Assembly: GCF_000720635.1 (NCBI RefSeq) | Contig: NZ_JOCF01000001.1 | Span: 62,001-126,000, forward strand | Length of the DNA: 64,000 nucleotides | Source: Streptomyces sp. NRRL WC-3742 | GTDB lineage: Bacteria > Actinomycetota > Actinomycetes > Streptomycetales > Streptomycetaceae | Direction: 5' to 3' | Shown: piece after piece, positions 1-8,571 of the stretch | How the letters are laid out: every line of letters begins with the position of its first letter | Numbering within the stretch: the stretch's first letter is position 1 | Notes under the pieces: generated by a model | What the model saw: the letters and a program-made list of their open reading frames with translations, nothing else | The model's database searches: none | Told to the model about the DNA's origin: nothing | Program-made: the position numbers and the translations under genes

Positions 1-523
1 GCAGCACGCCGATCAGGTGGGCGACGTACTTGTCGAAGCCCTCGGTGTACTCGCGCACCCGGCCGACCGCGGCGCCGGTGGGGCGGTTCCAGTCCTCGCC
101 GCCGGCAGTGTGCTTGCGGTAGTGCGACTCGATCGCGTCCTCGATGCGGTCGTCCAGCTTGTGGCCGCCGCGGGCGAGGAACTTGATGCCGTTGTCGGGC
201 ATGGCGTTGTGGCTGGCGGAGAGCATCACGCCGAAGTCGGCGCCCAGCGCGCCGGTGAGGTACGCCACGGCCGGGGTGGGCAGCACGCCGACCCGCAGGA
301 CGTCGACGCCGGCGCTGGCCAGGCCCGCGATGACGGCGGCTTCCAGGAACTCCCCCGAGGCACGCGGATCACGGCCGACCACCGCGACGGGCCGGTGCCC
401 GTCGAAGGCGCCGGCCTCGCCGAGCACGTGCGCGGCCGCGACCGACAGCCCGAGCGCCAGCTCGGCCGTCAGCCCCTCGTTGGCCACCCCGCGAACGCCG
501 TCCGTACCGAAGAGTCGTCCCAC
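1..523 (-). CDS. glmM: Phosphoglucosamine mutase, N-terminal part (cut by window edge)
   Basis: The enzyme interconverts glucosamine-6-phosphate and glucosamine-1-phosphate for UDP-GlcNAc and cell-wall synthesis in the cytoplasm. The first 174 codons are visible. They start with [11 protein letters not shown], the conserved GlmM N-terminus, and include the phosphoserine loop [12 protein letters not shown] that carries the catalytic serine. The start is a GTG at 523, chosen because GGAGG lies about 7 bases upstream and because the family motif begins there. It follows rpsI by about 170 bases with a strong hairpin between them, so it probably belongs to a separate transcript. The position next to rplM-rpsI is usual for actinobacteria. 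The C-terminal domains lie outside the window. Confidence 0.95.
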   Translation of the reverse strand, partial: MGRLFGTDGVRGVANEGLTAELALGLSVAAAHVLGEAGAFDGHRPVAVVGRDPRASGEFLEAAVIAGLASAGVDVLRVGVLPTPAVAYLTGALGADFGVMLSASHNAMPDNGIKFLARGGHKLDDRIEDAIESHYRKHTAGGEDWNRPTGAAVGRVREYTEGFDKYVAHLIGVL

Positions 524-592
524 TGTCCGTCCTCCATCACCATGCTCGGAACCCGATCGTTGACCCGGCCGCCGCACGATAGCCGGGGAACA

Positions 593-629
593 CGTCGCCC
601 CGGAGTACACGGGGTACTCCGGGGCGACG
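593..629 (-). terminator. Hairpin terminator after rplM-rpsI
   Basis: A perfect 16-bp stem (593-608 with 614-629) closes a 5-base loop in the gap between rpsI and glmM. The U-tract (TTTT at 631-634) is on the plus-strand side; on the minus strand no U-run follows, which is common for streptomycete terminators. It most likely ends the rplM-rpsI transcript. Confidence 0.75.
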
Positions 630-690
630 GTTTTCGCGCATCCAGGGGGTGTGCTGCCGCCAGGGCGGTACGCACCCCCGGGGGTCGCGA

Positions 691-1200
691 TTAGCGCTTG
701 CTGTACTGCGGCGCCTTGCGGGCCTTCTTGAGACCGGCCTTCTTGCGCTCGACGGCGCGGGCGTCACGGGTCAGGAAGCCGGCCTTCTTGAGGGCGCCGC
801 GGTTGTTGTCCACGTCGGCCTCGTTCAGGGCACGGGCCACGCCGAGGCGCAGCGCGTAAGCCTGGCCGGAGACGCCGCCACCGCTGATGCGGGCGACGAC
901 GTCGTAACGGCCGTCAAGCTCGAGGAGCTTGAAGGGCTCGTTCACGGTCTGCTGGTGCACCTTGTTGGGGAAGTAGCCCTCGAGGGTGCGGCCGTTGATC
1001 TTCCACACGCCGGTGCCGGGGACGATGCGCACGCGGGCGATCGCCTCCTTGCGACGGCCGAGGCCGGCGCCCGGGGTGGCCTCGCCGAAGCGACCGGCCA
1101 GCGACTCGGAGGTGTAGCTCTCCTCGGAGGTGTACTCGCCCTCGACGGCCTCAACGGCCTCGTCGAAGTCGACCTCAAGGGTTTCAGTGGTCTCGGCCAC
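691..1200 (-). CDS. rpsI: 30S ribosomal protein S9
   Basis: S9 binds the 3' domain of 16S rRNA, and its C-terminal tail reaches the P-site tRNA. The 169-residue product has an acidic, low-complexity N-terminal extension of about 45 residues before the conserved core ([11 protein letters not shown], then NGRTLEGYF and SGGGVSGQA). It ends in the family's KAPQYSKR tail, whose final Lys-Arg contacts tRNA. Such N-terminal extensions are usual in actinobacterial S9. The GTG start at 1200 has GAGGAAC just upstream. It lies 44 bases downstream of rplM, and the two form the standard L13-S9 operon. Confidence 0.97.
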   Translation of the reverse strand: MAETTETLEVDFDEAVEAVEGEYTSEESYTSESLAGRFGEATPGAGLGRRKEAIARVRIVPGTGVWKINGRTLEGYFPNKVHQQTVNEPFKLLELDGRYDVVARISGGGVSGQAYALRLGVARALNEADVDNNRGALKKAGFLTRDARAVERKKAGLKKARKAPQYSKR

Positions 1201-1244
1201 GATGTTCCTCAGCTCTTTCAGTGTTGGGGGGCTTGGTGGCCGAA

Positions 1245-1688
1245 TTACTGCGCGACCTGGGTGATCTCGAACGGCACCGGCTGCTGGGCAGCGTGGGGGT
1301 GCTGGTCGCCCGAGTAGACCTTCAGCTTCGAGAGCATCTGACGGCCCAGGCTGTTCTTGGGGATCATGCCCTTGATGGCCTTCTCGACGGCCTTCTCCGG
1401 GTTGTTCGCCAGCAGGTCGTCGTAGCGCACCGAGCGCAGACCGCCCGGGAAGCCCGAGTGGCGGTAGGCCAGCTTCTGGGTCTTCTTGTTACCGGACAGG
1501 TGCACCTTGTCGGCGTTGATGATGATGACGAAGTCACCAGTGTCAACGTGCGGCGCGTAGATCGCCTTGTGCTTGCCCCGGAGGAGGTTGGCGGCCTGGG
1601 AGGCCAGGCGGCCGAGCACGACGTCGGTCGCGTCGATGACGTGCCACTGACGCTGGACGTCGCCGGGCTTGGGGCTGTACGTACGCAC
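1245..1688 (-). CDS. rplM: 50S ribosomal protein L13
   Basis: L13 is an early-assembly protein of the large subunit that binds 23S rRNA. The 147-residue protein begins [15 protein letters not shown] and carries the family motifs [18 protein letters not shown] and [12 protein letters not shown], plus a [19 protein letters not shown] segment. Length and motifs are normal. The start is a GTG at 1688 with GAAGG upstream. It is the first gene of the rplM-rpsI pair; a candidate promoter lies about 140 bases upstream. Confidence 0.97.
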   Translation of the reverse strand: MRTYSPKPGDVQRQWHVIDATDVVLGRLASQAANLLRGKHKAIYAPHVDTGDFVIIINADKVHLSGNKKTQKLAYRHSGFPGGLRSVRYDDLLANNPEKAVEKAIKGMIPKNSLGRQMLSKLKVYSGDQHPHAAQQPVPFEITQVAQ

Positions 1689-1827
1689 GGTCGTAGCCTT
1701 CGCTTTTCAGTGAGTGAGTCCTGACAGGAGCACCCGGACGGAAGAGCAGCCTGGTCACCCTTGGACGCAATTCAAGGGGGACCGCTGGTCGTCGACCTGA
1801 TGTCTCCGGCGTACCGACCTCTCACGT

Positions 1828-1856
1828 GAGATAGAGCGAGCCAATACGCACATCAA
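1828..1856 (-). promoter_or_regulatory. Candidate promoter of rplM-rpsI
   Basis: On the minus strand TTGATG (1851-1856) and TATCTC (1828-1833) are separated by 17 bases. This resembles a vegetative sigma-factor promoter, although the last base of the -10 box is not the usual T. It would give a leader of roughly 135 bases before rplM. It was identified by pattern only. Confidence 0.35.
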
Positions 1857-1874
1857 GCGTCCAGATTACCGGGC

Positions 1875-1909
1875 GGGCCGGTACGGGTCAAAAATCCCCG
1901 AACCGGCCC
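1875..1909 (-). terminator. Hairpin terminator after the ABC-F gene
   Basis: Arms 1875-1887 and 1896-1909 pair in a GC-rich stem with one mismatch, starting GGGCCGGT and closed by ACCGGCCC. The hairpin lies 12 bases after the stop codon of the ABC-F gene and just upstream of the candidate rplM promoter, so it would insulate the two units. Confidence 0.6.
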
Positions 1910-1920
1910 ACCGTCGTCAC

Positions 1921-3579
1921 TCAGCGTTCGCGCTCGACCCGGGTGACGTCCCAGACCGGTTCGGTGGACTCGAACACCTTCCCGTCGGCCCCGAAGACCA
2001 GGAAACGGTCGAAGGTCTTCGCGAACCACCGGTCGTGGGTGACGCACAGGACGGTGCCCTCGAACGCCTCCAGACCGGCCTGCAGCGCCTCGGCGCTCTC
2101 CAGGTCCAGGTTGTCGGTCGGCTCGTCGAGCAACAGGGCCGTCACGCCGTCGAGTTCGAGCTTGAGGATCATCAGCCGGGCCTGCTGCCCGCCGGACAGC
2201 GACTCGAACTTCTGCTCCTCCTGCCGGTCCAGCTCGTACCGGCGCAGCGCGCCCATCGCGGCGCCGCGGCTGAGCGCGTGCTCCTCCTCGATGATCGAGC
2301 GGACGGTGCGGCCGAACAGCTCCGGGTGGGCGTGGGTCTGCCGGAAGTGCCCGGGGACGACGCGGGCGCCGAGCTTCCAACTCCCGCTGTGCGCCACGGT
2401 TTCGTCTCCGGCCAGCAGCCGCAGCAGGTGCGACTTGCCGGCGCCGTTGGCCCCCAGCACGCCGACCCGCTCGCCGTAGAAGACCTCCAGGTCGAAGGGC
2501 TGCATCAGCCCGGTGAGCTCCAGCCGCTCCATGGTGAAGGCCCGCACGCCCGTACGGCCGCCCTTGAGGCGCATGGTGATGCTCTGCTCGCGCGGGGGCT
2601 CCTCCGGCCGTCCGGCCTCCTCGAACTTCTTGAGTCGGGTCTGGGCGGCGGCGTAGCGGGTGGCCAGCGCGTGGCTGACGGCGGCGGCCTGACGCAGGGT
2701 GACGACGAGCTTCTTGAGCTTGGCGTGCTCCTCGTCCCAGCGGCGGCCCAGCTCCTCGAAGCGGGCGAAGCGGTCCTTGCGGGCCTCGTGGAAGGAGTCG
2801 AAGCCGCCGCCGTGCACCCAGACGCTGCTGCCGGCCGCGCCGGACTCCACGGAGATGATCTTGTCGGCGGTCTTCGACAGCAGCTCGCGGTCGTGCGAGA
2901 TGTACAACACGGTCTTCGAGGTGGCCTTGATGGCCTCCTCCAGCCAGCGCTTGGCCGGGACGTCCAGGTAGTTGTCGGGCTCGTCGAGCAGCAGCACCTC
3001 TTCGGGGCCCCGCAGCAGGGCCTCCAGGACCAGGCGCTTCTGCTCGCCGCCGGAGAGGGTGTTCAGGCCGCGCCACTGGGCCTTGTCGAAGGGCACGCCC
3101 AGGGCCGCCGTGGTGCAGACGTCCCAGTCGGTCTCGTAGTCGTAGCCGCCGACGTCGGCCCAGTCGGAGAGCGCCTGGGCGTAGGCCATCTGCGTCTTCT
3201 CGTCGTCCTGGGCGATCATGGCCAGCTCGGCCGCGTCCACCGCGCGGGCGGCGACGGCGATGCGCTCGGGGGCGACGGAGACCAGCAGGTCGCGCACCGA
3301 GGCGTCGGCGGGCAGGGCGCCCGGGGTGTTCTGCTGGTCCTCGCGGCCGGTGGTGCCGACGAACTGGCGCATCACGCCGAGCCCGCCGCTGATCGTCACC
3401 GAGCCGCCGTGCGGCTGGATGTCGCCCGCGATCATGCGCAGCAGGGTGGTCTTCCCGGCCCCGTTGGCGCCGACCAGGGCGACCGCGGAGCCCTCGCCGA
3501 CCCGGAAGGACGCGTCGTCGAACAGCACCCGCCCGTCCGGCAGGTAGTACTCAAGGTGCGAAATCTCGACGTGTCCCAT
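1921..3579 (-). CDS. ABC-F family ATPase (ribosome-associated type)
   Basis: The 552-residue soluble protein has two ABC ATPase domains in one chain and no membrane segments, which defines the ABC-F family. These proteins bind the ribosomal E site and modulate translation or protect against antibiotics. The first domain has Walker A GANGAGKTT at about residues 37-45, signature LSGGEQKRL and LLLDEPDNYLD. The second has GANGAGKSH, LSGGQQARL and LLLDEPTDNLD. A charged linker with LKKLVVTLRQ lies between them. Both Walker B glutamates are present. The ATG at 3579 starts the conserved MGHVEISHLEYYLPDG, although its ribosome-binding site is weak. It lies 41 bases after truA. Whether it acts as a housekeeping translation factor or a resistance factor cannot be decided from sequence. 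Confidence 0.9.
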   Translation of the reverse strand: MGHVEISHLEYYLPDGRVLFDDASFRVGEGSAVALVGANGAGKTTLLRMIAGDIQPHGGSVTISGGLGVMRQFVGTTGREDQQNTPGALPADASVRDLLVSVAPERIAVAARAVDAAELAMIAQDDEKTQMAYAQALSDWADVGGYDYETDWDVCTTAALGVPFDKAQWRGLNTLSGGEQKRLVLEALLRGPEEVLLLDEPDNYLDVPAKRWLEEAIKATSKTVLYISHDRELLSKTADKIISVESGAAGSSVWVHGGGFDSFHEARKDRFARFEELGRRWDEEHAKLKKLVVTLRQAAAVSHALATRYAAAQTRLKKFEEAGRPEEPPREQSITMRLKGGRTGVRAFTMERLELTGLMQPFDLEVFYGERVGVLGANGAGKSHLLRLLAGDETVAHSGSWKLGARVVPGHFRQTHAHPELFGRTVRSIIEEEHALSRGAAMGALRRYELDRQEEQKFESLSGGQQARLMILKLELDGVTALLLDEPTDNLDLESAEALQAGLEAFEGTVLCVTHDRWFAKTFDRFLVFGADGKVFESTEPVWDVTRVERER

Positions 3580-3620
3580 GCGGACGATTGTCCCAAGCGG
3601 ACGCGCCGGGCCAAAACCGA

Positions 3621-4535
3621 TTAACCGACGGCCGCCGGCTGCCCCGGCAGGGTGCGCATGCGGCGGGCCTGCCGGTTGCGCTCGGCCAGCTGGTCGTCCG
3701 GCGGGTAGCCGACCTCCTCCAGCGTCAGCCCGTACGGCCGGATCACGTTGACTGCGGAGTTGCGCACGCCGCCCGCCAGCACCTCGCCGGGGAACTCCAC
3801 CGGCCGGTGCCCGTCGCCGACCAGCAGCATCGCGCCGACCAGCGCCCGGACCATGTTGTGGCAGAAGGCGTCGGCCCGGACGGTGGCGACCGCGAGCGAG
3901 CCCTCCTGGCTCGCGTAGGCGTCCACCGGGACGCGGTCCCAGTGCAGCTCCAGCAGGGTGCGGATGGTGGTGGCGCCCTCGCGCTTCTTGCAGTACGCCG
4001 CGAAGTCGTGCTCGCCGAGCAGCAGCTTCGCCGCGGCGTTCATCTTCTCGACGTCCAGGGGCCGGTCGTGCCAGAGCACGTGCCCGCGCAGCAGCGGGTC
4101 GACGCCGCCGGGGTGGTCGGCGACGCGGTAGGCGTAGCGGCGCCAGATCGCCGAGAAGCGGGCGTCGAACCCGGCCGGCGCCTCGCCGACCCGGTAGATC
4201 CGCACGTCCCCGGGGAGCCGGCCGGCGAGGCGCCGCAGCAGCTTCTCCCGGTGGGCCTCCCACAGCTCGGCCGGCAGGTCGACGTGGGCGACCTGGCCGC
4301 GGGCGTGCACCCCGGCGTCGGTGCGGCCGGCGACGGTCAACGGGAAGAGCTCGGAGCTGCGGGTGACGATCTGCAGCGCGCTCTCGATCTCCTCCTGGAC
4401 GGTACGGCGGCCGCCCTTCTGCCGGGCCCAGCCGGAGAACTCGGCGCCCTGGTAGGCGAGATCGAGCCGCACCCGGACGTACCCGTCGGCCGGGCCGTCC
4501 TTCACCGGCGGCTGCTCGGCGCAATCGTTGAGCAC
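3621..4535 (-). CDS. truA: tRNA pseudouridine(38-40) synthase TruA
   Basis: TruA converts uridines 38-40 of the tRNA anticodon stem to pseudouridine. The 304-residue product contains [20 protein letters not shown] and the catalytic loop [14 protein letters not shown] with the active-site aspartate at about residue 73. [18 protein letters not shown] occurs near the C-terminus. The start is placed at GTG 4535 because GGGAGAAG lies just upstream; this gives an extension of about 18 residues before the conserved core. It follows rplQ by 91 bases with a terminator hairpin in the gap. The rplQ-truA order is common in bacteria. Confidence 0.95.
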   Translation of the reverse strand: MLNDCAEQPPVKDGPADGYVRVRLDLAYQGAEFSGWARQKGGRRTVQEEIESALQIVTRSSELFPLTVAGRTDAGVHARGQVAHVDLPAELWEAHREKLLRRLAGRLPGDVRIYRVGEAPAGFDARFSAIWRRYAYRVADHPGGVDPLLRGHVLWHDRPLDVEKMNAAAKLLLGEHDFAAYCKKREGATTIRTLLELHWDRVPVDAYASQEGSLAVATVRADAFCHNMVRALVGAMLLVGDGHRPVEFPGEVLAGGVRNSAVNVIRPYGLTLEEVGYPPDDQLAERNRQARRMRTLPGQPAAVG

Positions 4536-4575
4536 TGCTTCCCACTTCTCCCTGGAACGTCCCCGGACACGGGAC

Positions 4576-4609
4576 GGGCCCGCTCCCCCACGGATGGGGA
4601 AGCGGGCCC
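4576..4609 (-). terminator. Hairpin terminator after rplQ
   Basis: Arms 4576-4588 and 4596-4609 pair over 13 bp with one bulged base, with GGGCCCGCT matching AGCGGGCCC. It lies 17 bases downstream of the rplQ stop and probably ends the alpha operon before truA. Confidence 0.7.
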
Positions 4610-4626
4610 GCGAACACCTGACGGTG

Positions 4627-5103
4627 TCACGCCTGCTCGGCGGCCTCGACCTCGGTGGTCTCGGTGGCCTCGACCTTGGCGTCGGCCTCCTTGACGGCAC
4701 GCTTGGTGGCGGCCTCGGCCTCGCCGACGGCGTTCTGCGCGACGGTGAGCGCCTCGACCAGCTCGATCACGGCCATCGGGGCGTTGTCGCCACGACGGGG
4801 ACCGATCTTGGTGATACGGGTGTAACCACCCGGGCGGTTCTCGTAGCGCGGCGCGATCTCGGTGAAGAGGGTGTGCAGGACCGACACGTCGGTGATGGTC
4901 TTACGCACCAGGCGACGGTTGTGCAGGTCGCCCTTCTTCGCCTTGGTGATCAGCTTCTCGGCCAGCGGGCGCATCCGACGGGCCTTGGCCTCGGTCGTGG
5001 TGATGCGGCCGTGCTGGAAGAGCTCCCGGCACAGACCGGCGAGCAGCAGCGGCTCGTGGTGCGGGCCGCCGCCGAGGCGGGCACCCTTGGTGGGACGCGG
5101 CAT
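4627..5103 (-). CDS. rplQ: 50S ribosomal protein L17
   Basis: L17 is a structural protein near the exit-tunnel side of the large subunit. The product is 158 residues: a conserved core of about 120 residues ([60 protein letters not shown]) and an acidic alanine-rich tail ending [16 protein letters not shown]. The tail extension is typical of actinobacterial L17. The ATG at 5103 has GAGGAG upstream. It is the last gene of the alpha operon, 125 bases after rpoA, with a hairpin in that gap. Confidence 0.97.
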   Translation of the reverse strand: MPRPTKGARLGGGPHHEPLLLAGLCRELFQHGRITTTEAKARRMRPLAEKLITKAKKGDLHNRRLVRKTITDVSVLHTLFTEIAPRYENRPGGYTRITKIGPRRGDNAPMAVIELVEALTVAQNAVGEAEAATKRAVKEADAKVEATETTEVEAAEQA

Positions 5104-5189
5104 GGAATTACTCCTCGAATCTCCGACTGCGGCCGTACCAGGTACCGCAGCGGGCGTACGGGCACTGTGCCCGCACGACTTTCACGACA

Positions 5190-5217
5190 GCGGGGCGGTT
5201 CCGGGGAACCGCCCCGC
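5190..5217 (-). terminator. Hairpin between rpoA and rplQ
   Basis: A 13-bp GC-rich inverted repeat (5190-5202 with 5205-5217) with a very small loop lies directly after the rpoA stop. It may be a partial terminator or an mRNA processing or stability element that sets the RpoA/L17 ratio. Confidence 0.5.
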
Positions 5218-5228
5218 GGTCAAGTCTC

Positions 5229-6251
5229 TCAGTACTGCTCGGTCTCCGCGTAACCCGCGTCGTCCAGGTCGTCGGCGCCGAAGGCGTCGGCGGCGGCGGT
5301 CGGGTCGAATCCGGGCGGGCTGTCCTTGAGGGCCAGGCCCATGCCGGCCAGCTTCGCCTTGACCTCGTCGATCGACTTCGCACCGAAGTTGCGGATGTCG
5401 AGCAGGTCGGCCTCGGAGCGGGCGACGAGCTCACCCACGGTGTGGATGCCCTCGCGCTTGAGGCAGTTGTAGGAGCGGACCGTGAGCTCCAGCTCCTCGA
5501 TCGGCAGCGCCAGGTCGGCGGCCAGGGCGGCGTCCGTCGGGGACGGGCCCATGTCGATGCCCTCGGCGTCGATGTTCAGCTCGCGGGCGAGACCGAACAG
5601 CTCCACCAGGGTCTTGCCGGCCGAGGCCATGGCGTCGCGGGGACGCATGGCGGGCTTGGTCTCGACGTCGACGATCAGCTTGTCGAAGTCGGTCCGCTGC
5701 TCGACACGGGTGGCCTCGACCTTGTAGGTGACCTTCAGCACGGGGCTGTAGATCGAGTCGACCGGGATGCGGCCGATCTCCTGGCCGGAAGCCTTGTTCT
5801 GCACGGCGGAGACGTAGCCGCGACCGCGCTCGACAGTCAGCTCCATCTCCAGCTTGCCCTTGCCGTTCAGCGTGGCGAGGACCAGCTCGGGGTTGTGCAC
5901 CTCGACACCCGCCGGCGGGGCGATGTCGGCGGCGGTGACGACACCCGGACCCTGCTTGCGCAGGTACATCACGACCGGCTCGTCGTGCTCCGAGGAGACG
6001 ACCAGCTGCTTGATGTTGAGGATGAGGTCGGTCACGTCCTCCTTGACGCCCGGCACGGTGGTGAACTCGTGCAGGACGCCGTCGATGCGGATGCTGGTGA
6101 CAGCGGCACCCGGGATCGACGACAGGAGCGTGCGGCGCAGGGAGTTGCCGAGGGTGTAGCCGAAGCCCGGCTCCAGCGGCTCGATCACGAACCGCGAGCG
6201 GAACTCGTCGACGACCTCTTCGGTCAGCGAGGGGCGCTGAGCGATAAGCAT
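5229..6251 (-). CDS. rpoA: RNA polymerase alpha subunit
   Basis: The alpha subunit dimerises to nucleate RNA polymerase assembly, and its C-terminal domain contacts promoters and activators. The protein is 340 residues. The N-terminal domain has [20 protein letters not shown]. The C-terminal domain has [20 protein letters not shown] and [20 protein letters not shown], which contain the DNA-binding helices. The start is ATG 6251 ([12 protein letters not shown]), the usual actinobacterial start, rather than an in-frame codon 30 bases upstream. It sits directly after rpsK because rpsD is not in this operon. Confidence 0.98.
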   Translation of the reverse strand: MLIAQRPSLTEEVVDEFRSRFVIEPLEPGFGYTLGNSLRRTLLSSIPGAAVTSIRIDGVLHEFTTVPGVKEDVTDLILNIKQLVVSSEHDEPVVMYLRKQGPGVVTAADIAPPAGVEVHNPELVLATLNGKGKLEMELTVERGRGYVSAVQNKASGQEIGRIPVDSIYSPVLKVTYKVEATRVEQRTDFDKLIVDVETKPAMRPRDAMASAGKTLVELFGLARELNIDAEGIDMGPSPTDAALAADLALPIEELELTVRSYNCLKREGIHTVGELVARSEADLLDIRNFGAKSIDEVKAKLAGMGLALKDSPPGFDPTAAADAFGADDLDDAGYAETEQY

Positions 6252-6308
6252 GGGGGATGTTCCTCCAGTTGTCTTCGGCACCCACTATTTGATGCCGACA
6301 GGACCAAG

Positions 6309-6343
6309 CGTACGGGGTCCCGCAGAAAACGAGACCCCGTACG
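6309..6343 (-). terminator. Hairpin between rpsK and rpoA
   Basis: Perfect 11-bp arms (6309-6319 and 6333-6343) flank a 13-base loop in the 130-base rpsK-rpoA gap. It could be a partial terminator that separates the ribosomal genes from rpoA, which would then need its own promoter in the remaining ~57 bases or readthrough. Confidence 0.5.
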
Positions 6344-6381
6344 TGGTTTAAAGCAGGACCCGCGTGCCCGAAGGCGCTGCG

Positions 6382-6789
6382 TCAGACGCGGCGGCGCTTC
6401 GGCGGACGGCAGCCGTTGTGCGGGGTGGGGGTGACGTCCTGGATCGAGCCGACCTCCAGGCCCGTGGCCTGGAGCGAACGGATCGCGGTCTCGCGGCCGG
6501 AGCCCGGACCCTTCACGAAGACGTCAACCTTGCGCATGCCGTGCTCCTGCGCGCGACGGGCAGCGGCCTCGGCGGCCATCTGCGCGGCGAACGGGGTGGA
6601 CTTGCGCGAGCCCTTGAAGCCGACGTGACCGGCGGAGGCCCAGGAGATCACGTTGCCCGCGGGGTCGGTGATCGAAACGATGGTGTTGTTGAACGTGCTC
6701 TTGATGTGCGCGTGACCGTGAGCGACGTTCTTCTTTTCCTTGCGGCGGATCTTCTTCGCGCCGGCAGCCTGACGACCCTTGGGGGGCAT
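6382..6789 (-). CDS. rpsK: 30S ribosomal protein S11
   Basis: S11 lies on the platform of the small subunit beside the E site. The 135-residue protein starts MPPKGRQ and has a basic N-terminus ([18 protein letters not shown]) followed by [20 protein letters not shown]. It ends with [18 protein letters not shown], the highly conserved S11 tail. It follows rpsM by 72 bases. Confidence 0.98.
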   Translation of the reverse strand: MPPKGRQAAGAKKIRRKEKKNVAHGHAHIKSTFNNTIVSITDPAGNVISWASAGHVGFKGSRKSTPFAAQMAAEAAARRAQEHGMRKVDVFVKGPGSGRETAIRSLQATGLEVGSIQDVTPTPHNGCRPPKRRRV

Positions 6790-6861
6790 AAGTCTGTTCT
6801 CCTACTGAGGTGGTCGGTCCGCTGACCCGCGGGCCGGAGGGATGTCCGGTTACGGGACGGA

Positions 6862-7242
6862 CTACTTCTTGCCCGGCTTCTTCTTACCGGCGATCGCGCG
6901 ACGCGGGCCCTTGCGGGTACGCGCGTTGGTGTGGGTGCGCTGGCCGCGGACCGGCAGGCCCCGGCGGTGACGCAGACCCTCGTAGCAACCGATCTCGACC
7001 TTGCGGCGGATGTCGGAGGCGACCTCACGGCGGAGGTCACCCTCGACCGTGTAGTTGGCGTCGATGTACTGGCTCAGCTTGACGAGGTCTTCCTCGGTGA
7101 TGTCGCGAACGCGGACATCCGGGTTGACACCGGTCTCGGCCAGGGTCTGCTGGGCGCGGGTACGACCGATGCCGTACACGTAGGTGAGGGCGATCTCGAT
7201 CCGCTTCTCACGGGGGAGATCAACGCCGGCGAGGCGTGCCAT
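6862..7242 (-). CDS. rpsM: 30S ribosomal protein S13
   Basis: S13 is in the head of the small subunit and forms intersubunit bridges; its C-terminal tail contacts tRNA. The product is 126 residues with [31 protein letters not shown] and the [20 protein letters not shown] segment, and a lysine-rich tail KKKPGKK. The ATG at 7242 has an AGGAG motif a few bases upstream. It is separated from rpmJ by 177 bases containing only a short hairpin near 7336-7355. Confidence 0.98.
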   Translation of the reverse strand: MARLAGVDLPREKRIEIALTYVYGIGRTRAQQTLAETGVNPDVRVRDITEEDLVKLSQYIDANYTVEGDLRREVASDIRRKVEIGCYEGLRHRRGLPVRGQRTHTNARTRKGPRRAIAGKKKPGKK

Positions 7243-7419
7243 TCATGGCTCCTGTGGTTCTTCAGAGGTCTGGCGTGCCACCTACTCCTTCATCTCTCGA
7301 TGAGGGAGCCCCGGCCTCTGCGCCGGGGGCGGCAGTCCGTCCCGGGTGGGACGGATCGGATGGCCCGCTTATGACGTTTTCGCGTCGCGCGAAGTACTAC
7401 GAGAAATGCGGGGGGACGA

Positions 7420-7533
7420 TCAGCCCTGGCGCTGCTTGTGGCGCAGGTTGTCGCAGATCACCATGACCCGGCCGTGGCGGCGGATCACCTTGCACTTGTC
7501 GCAGATCTTCTTGACGCTCGGCTTGACCTTCAT
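7420..7533 (-). CDS. rpmJ: 50S ribosomal protein L36, zinc-binding form
   Basis: L36 is the smallest large-subunit protein. This 37-residue product reads [15 protein letters not shown] onward and keeps the full zinc site C-x2-C-x12-C-x4-H (CDKC, then ICDNLRH). It is therefore the zinc-dependent form, not the cysteine-free paralogue that some actinobacteria make under zinc starvation. It lies 56 bases downstream of infA; a small hairpin (7564-7581) is in that gap. Confidence 0.97.
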   Translation of the reverse strand: MKVKPSVKKICDKCKVIRRHGRVMVICDNLRHKQRQG

Positions 7534-7589
7534 GTTCAGGTTCTCCGGGTCTAGATCTGACGCCACCGCCGTTAGGCGGTGATGTGACT

Positions 7590-7811
7590 TTACTTGTAGC
7601 GGTAGACGATCCGACCGCGCGTGAGGTCGTAGGGGCTGAGCTCCACGACGACCCGGTCGTCCGGCAGGATGCGGATGTAGTGCATGCGCATCTTGCCGCT
7701 GATGTGCGCGAGGACCTTGTGACCGTTCTGCAGCTCGACCTTGAACATCGCGTTCGGAAGAGACTCGATCACGGTGCCCTCGATCTCAATGGCGCCTTGC
7801 TTCTTAGCCAT
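7590..7811 (-). CDS. infA: Translation initiation factor IF-1
   Basis: IF-1 binds the ribosomal A site during initiation. The 73-residue protein starts [16 protein letters not shown] and has the OB-fold signature [19 protein letters not shown] and [11 protein letters not shown] at the end. An in-frame upstream start would add 51 residues with no family support, so ATG 7811 is used. It heads an infA-rpmJ-rpsM-rpsK group. The preceding gene is an mscL-type channel 192 bases upstream rather than map, which is the usual neighbour. Confidence 0.98.
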   Translation of the reverse strand: MAKKQGAIEIEGTVIESLPNAMFKVELQNGHKVLAHISGKMRMHYIRILPDDRVVVELSPYDLTRGRIVYRYK

Positions 7812-8003
7812 GAACTGCGAGATCCACCTTCCGGGACCGGCTACCGTATGCGGCACGCTCGTGCGAACCTGGGTCCACCCCGTCCCCGCGGGGAAGAGGG
7901 CGTGCCGAAGCACGCTACGAGTGAGCCGACGGTCCATCCTACGCCAGCGCTCCGGGTGGACCAAAACCGGGGTCCCGGAAGGCGACCACCGTCACACCGC
8001 CGG

Positions 8004-8429
8004 TCAGAAGCCCACGGAGACCGTCAGGGGCTCCACGTGGGCGGTGCAGGCCGAGCAGCGGCGGGCGGCCACGGGGATCTCGGTCAGGCACTCCGGGCAC
8101 GGGCGCTTGGGCGCGGCCGGCTTCTTGGGCATGTAGCGCGCGGTCGCCTTGGTGATCGGCAGCACGATGCAGAAGTACAGCACCGCCGCGGTCATGAAGA
8201 AGGCGATCAGGACGTTCAGGAACTGGCCGTAGGGGAACTTCACCCCGGCTATCTCGGCCTTGTAGGAGCTGAAGTCGCCGGCCGCGCCGACCACCACGCC
8301 CACCAGCGGGGTGAGGAAGGCCGACACGAAGCCGGTCACCACCGCGGTGAACGCGGCGCCGATGACCACACCGACGGCCATGTCGACGACGTTGCCGCGC
8401 ATCATGAAGTCGCGGAATCCCTTGAGCAC
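8004..8429 (-). CDS. mscL: MscL-type large-conductance mechanosensitive channel with C-terminal zinc ribbon
   Basis: MscL opens under membrane tension to release solutes during hypo-osmotic shock. The 141-residue protein has the amphipathic N-terminus LKGFRDFMMRGNVVDMAVG, which matches the MscL S1/TM1 region. TM1 follows to about residue 50, then a short loop and TM2 (LNVLIAFFMTAAVLYFCIVL, about residues 73-92). Instead of the usual C-terminal helical bundle it ends with a CPEC...CSAC four-cysteine ribbon (about residues 112-127). The start is GTG 8429 with AGGAGAGA upstream. It lies between the map terminator and infA, an unusual place within ribosomal operons. The channel assignment is strong; the role of the ribbon is unknown. 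Confidence 0.88.
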   Translation of the reverse strand: MLKGFRDFMMRGNVVDMAVGVVIGAAFTAVVTGFVSAFLTPLVGVVVGAAGDFSSYKAEIAGVKFPYGQFLNVLIAFFMTAAVLYFCIVLPITKATARYMPKKPAAPKRPCPECLTEIPVAARRCSACTAHVEPLTVSVGF

Positions 8430-8492
8430 GTACTCTCTCCTGCTCGCTCGCTAACCCGAACTGCCTCTGCCCGCCGATAAAAATAGGACAAA

Positions 8493-8520
8493 AGCCCTGG
8501 AGGTCCAAACCTCCAGGGCT
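8493..8520 (-). terminator. Intrinsic terminator after secY-adk-map
   Basis: A perfect 11-bp stem (8493-8503 with 8510-8520) with a 6-base loop is followed on the minus strand by TTTTGTCC and a second T-rich patch. This is the clearest classical rho-independent terminator in the window. It lies 51 bases after the map stop and separates map from mscL. Confidence 0.88.
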
Positions 8521-8571
8521 CTGATCCCTTGTCAGACGGGGCAGTTGGGGCCCCGACCGACTGCGCGACGA

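Noticed and set aside
1921..3579. Calling the ABC-F gene an antibiotic resistance gene
   Set aside because: Domain motifs alone do not separate resistance ABC-F proteins from housekeeping ones, and there is no antibiotic cluster around it.
2035..3624. A 529-codon open frame opposite the ABC-F gene
   Set aside because: The minus strand encodes a clear two-domain ABC-F ATPase; the plus-strand product has no recognisable domain.
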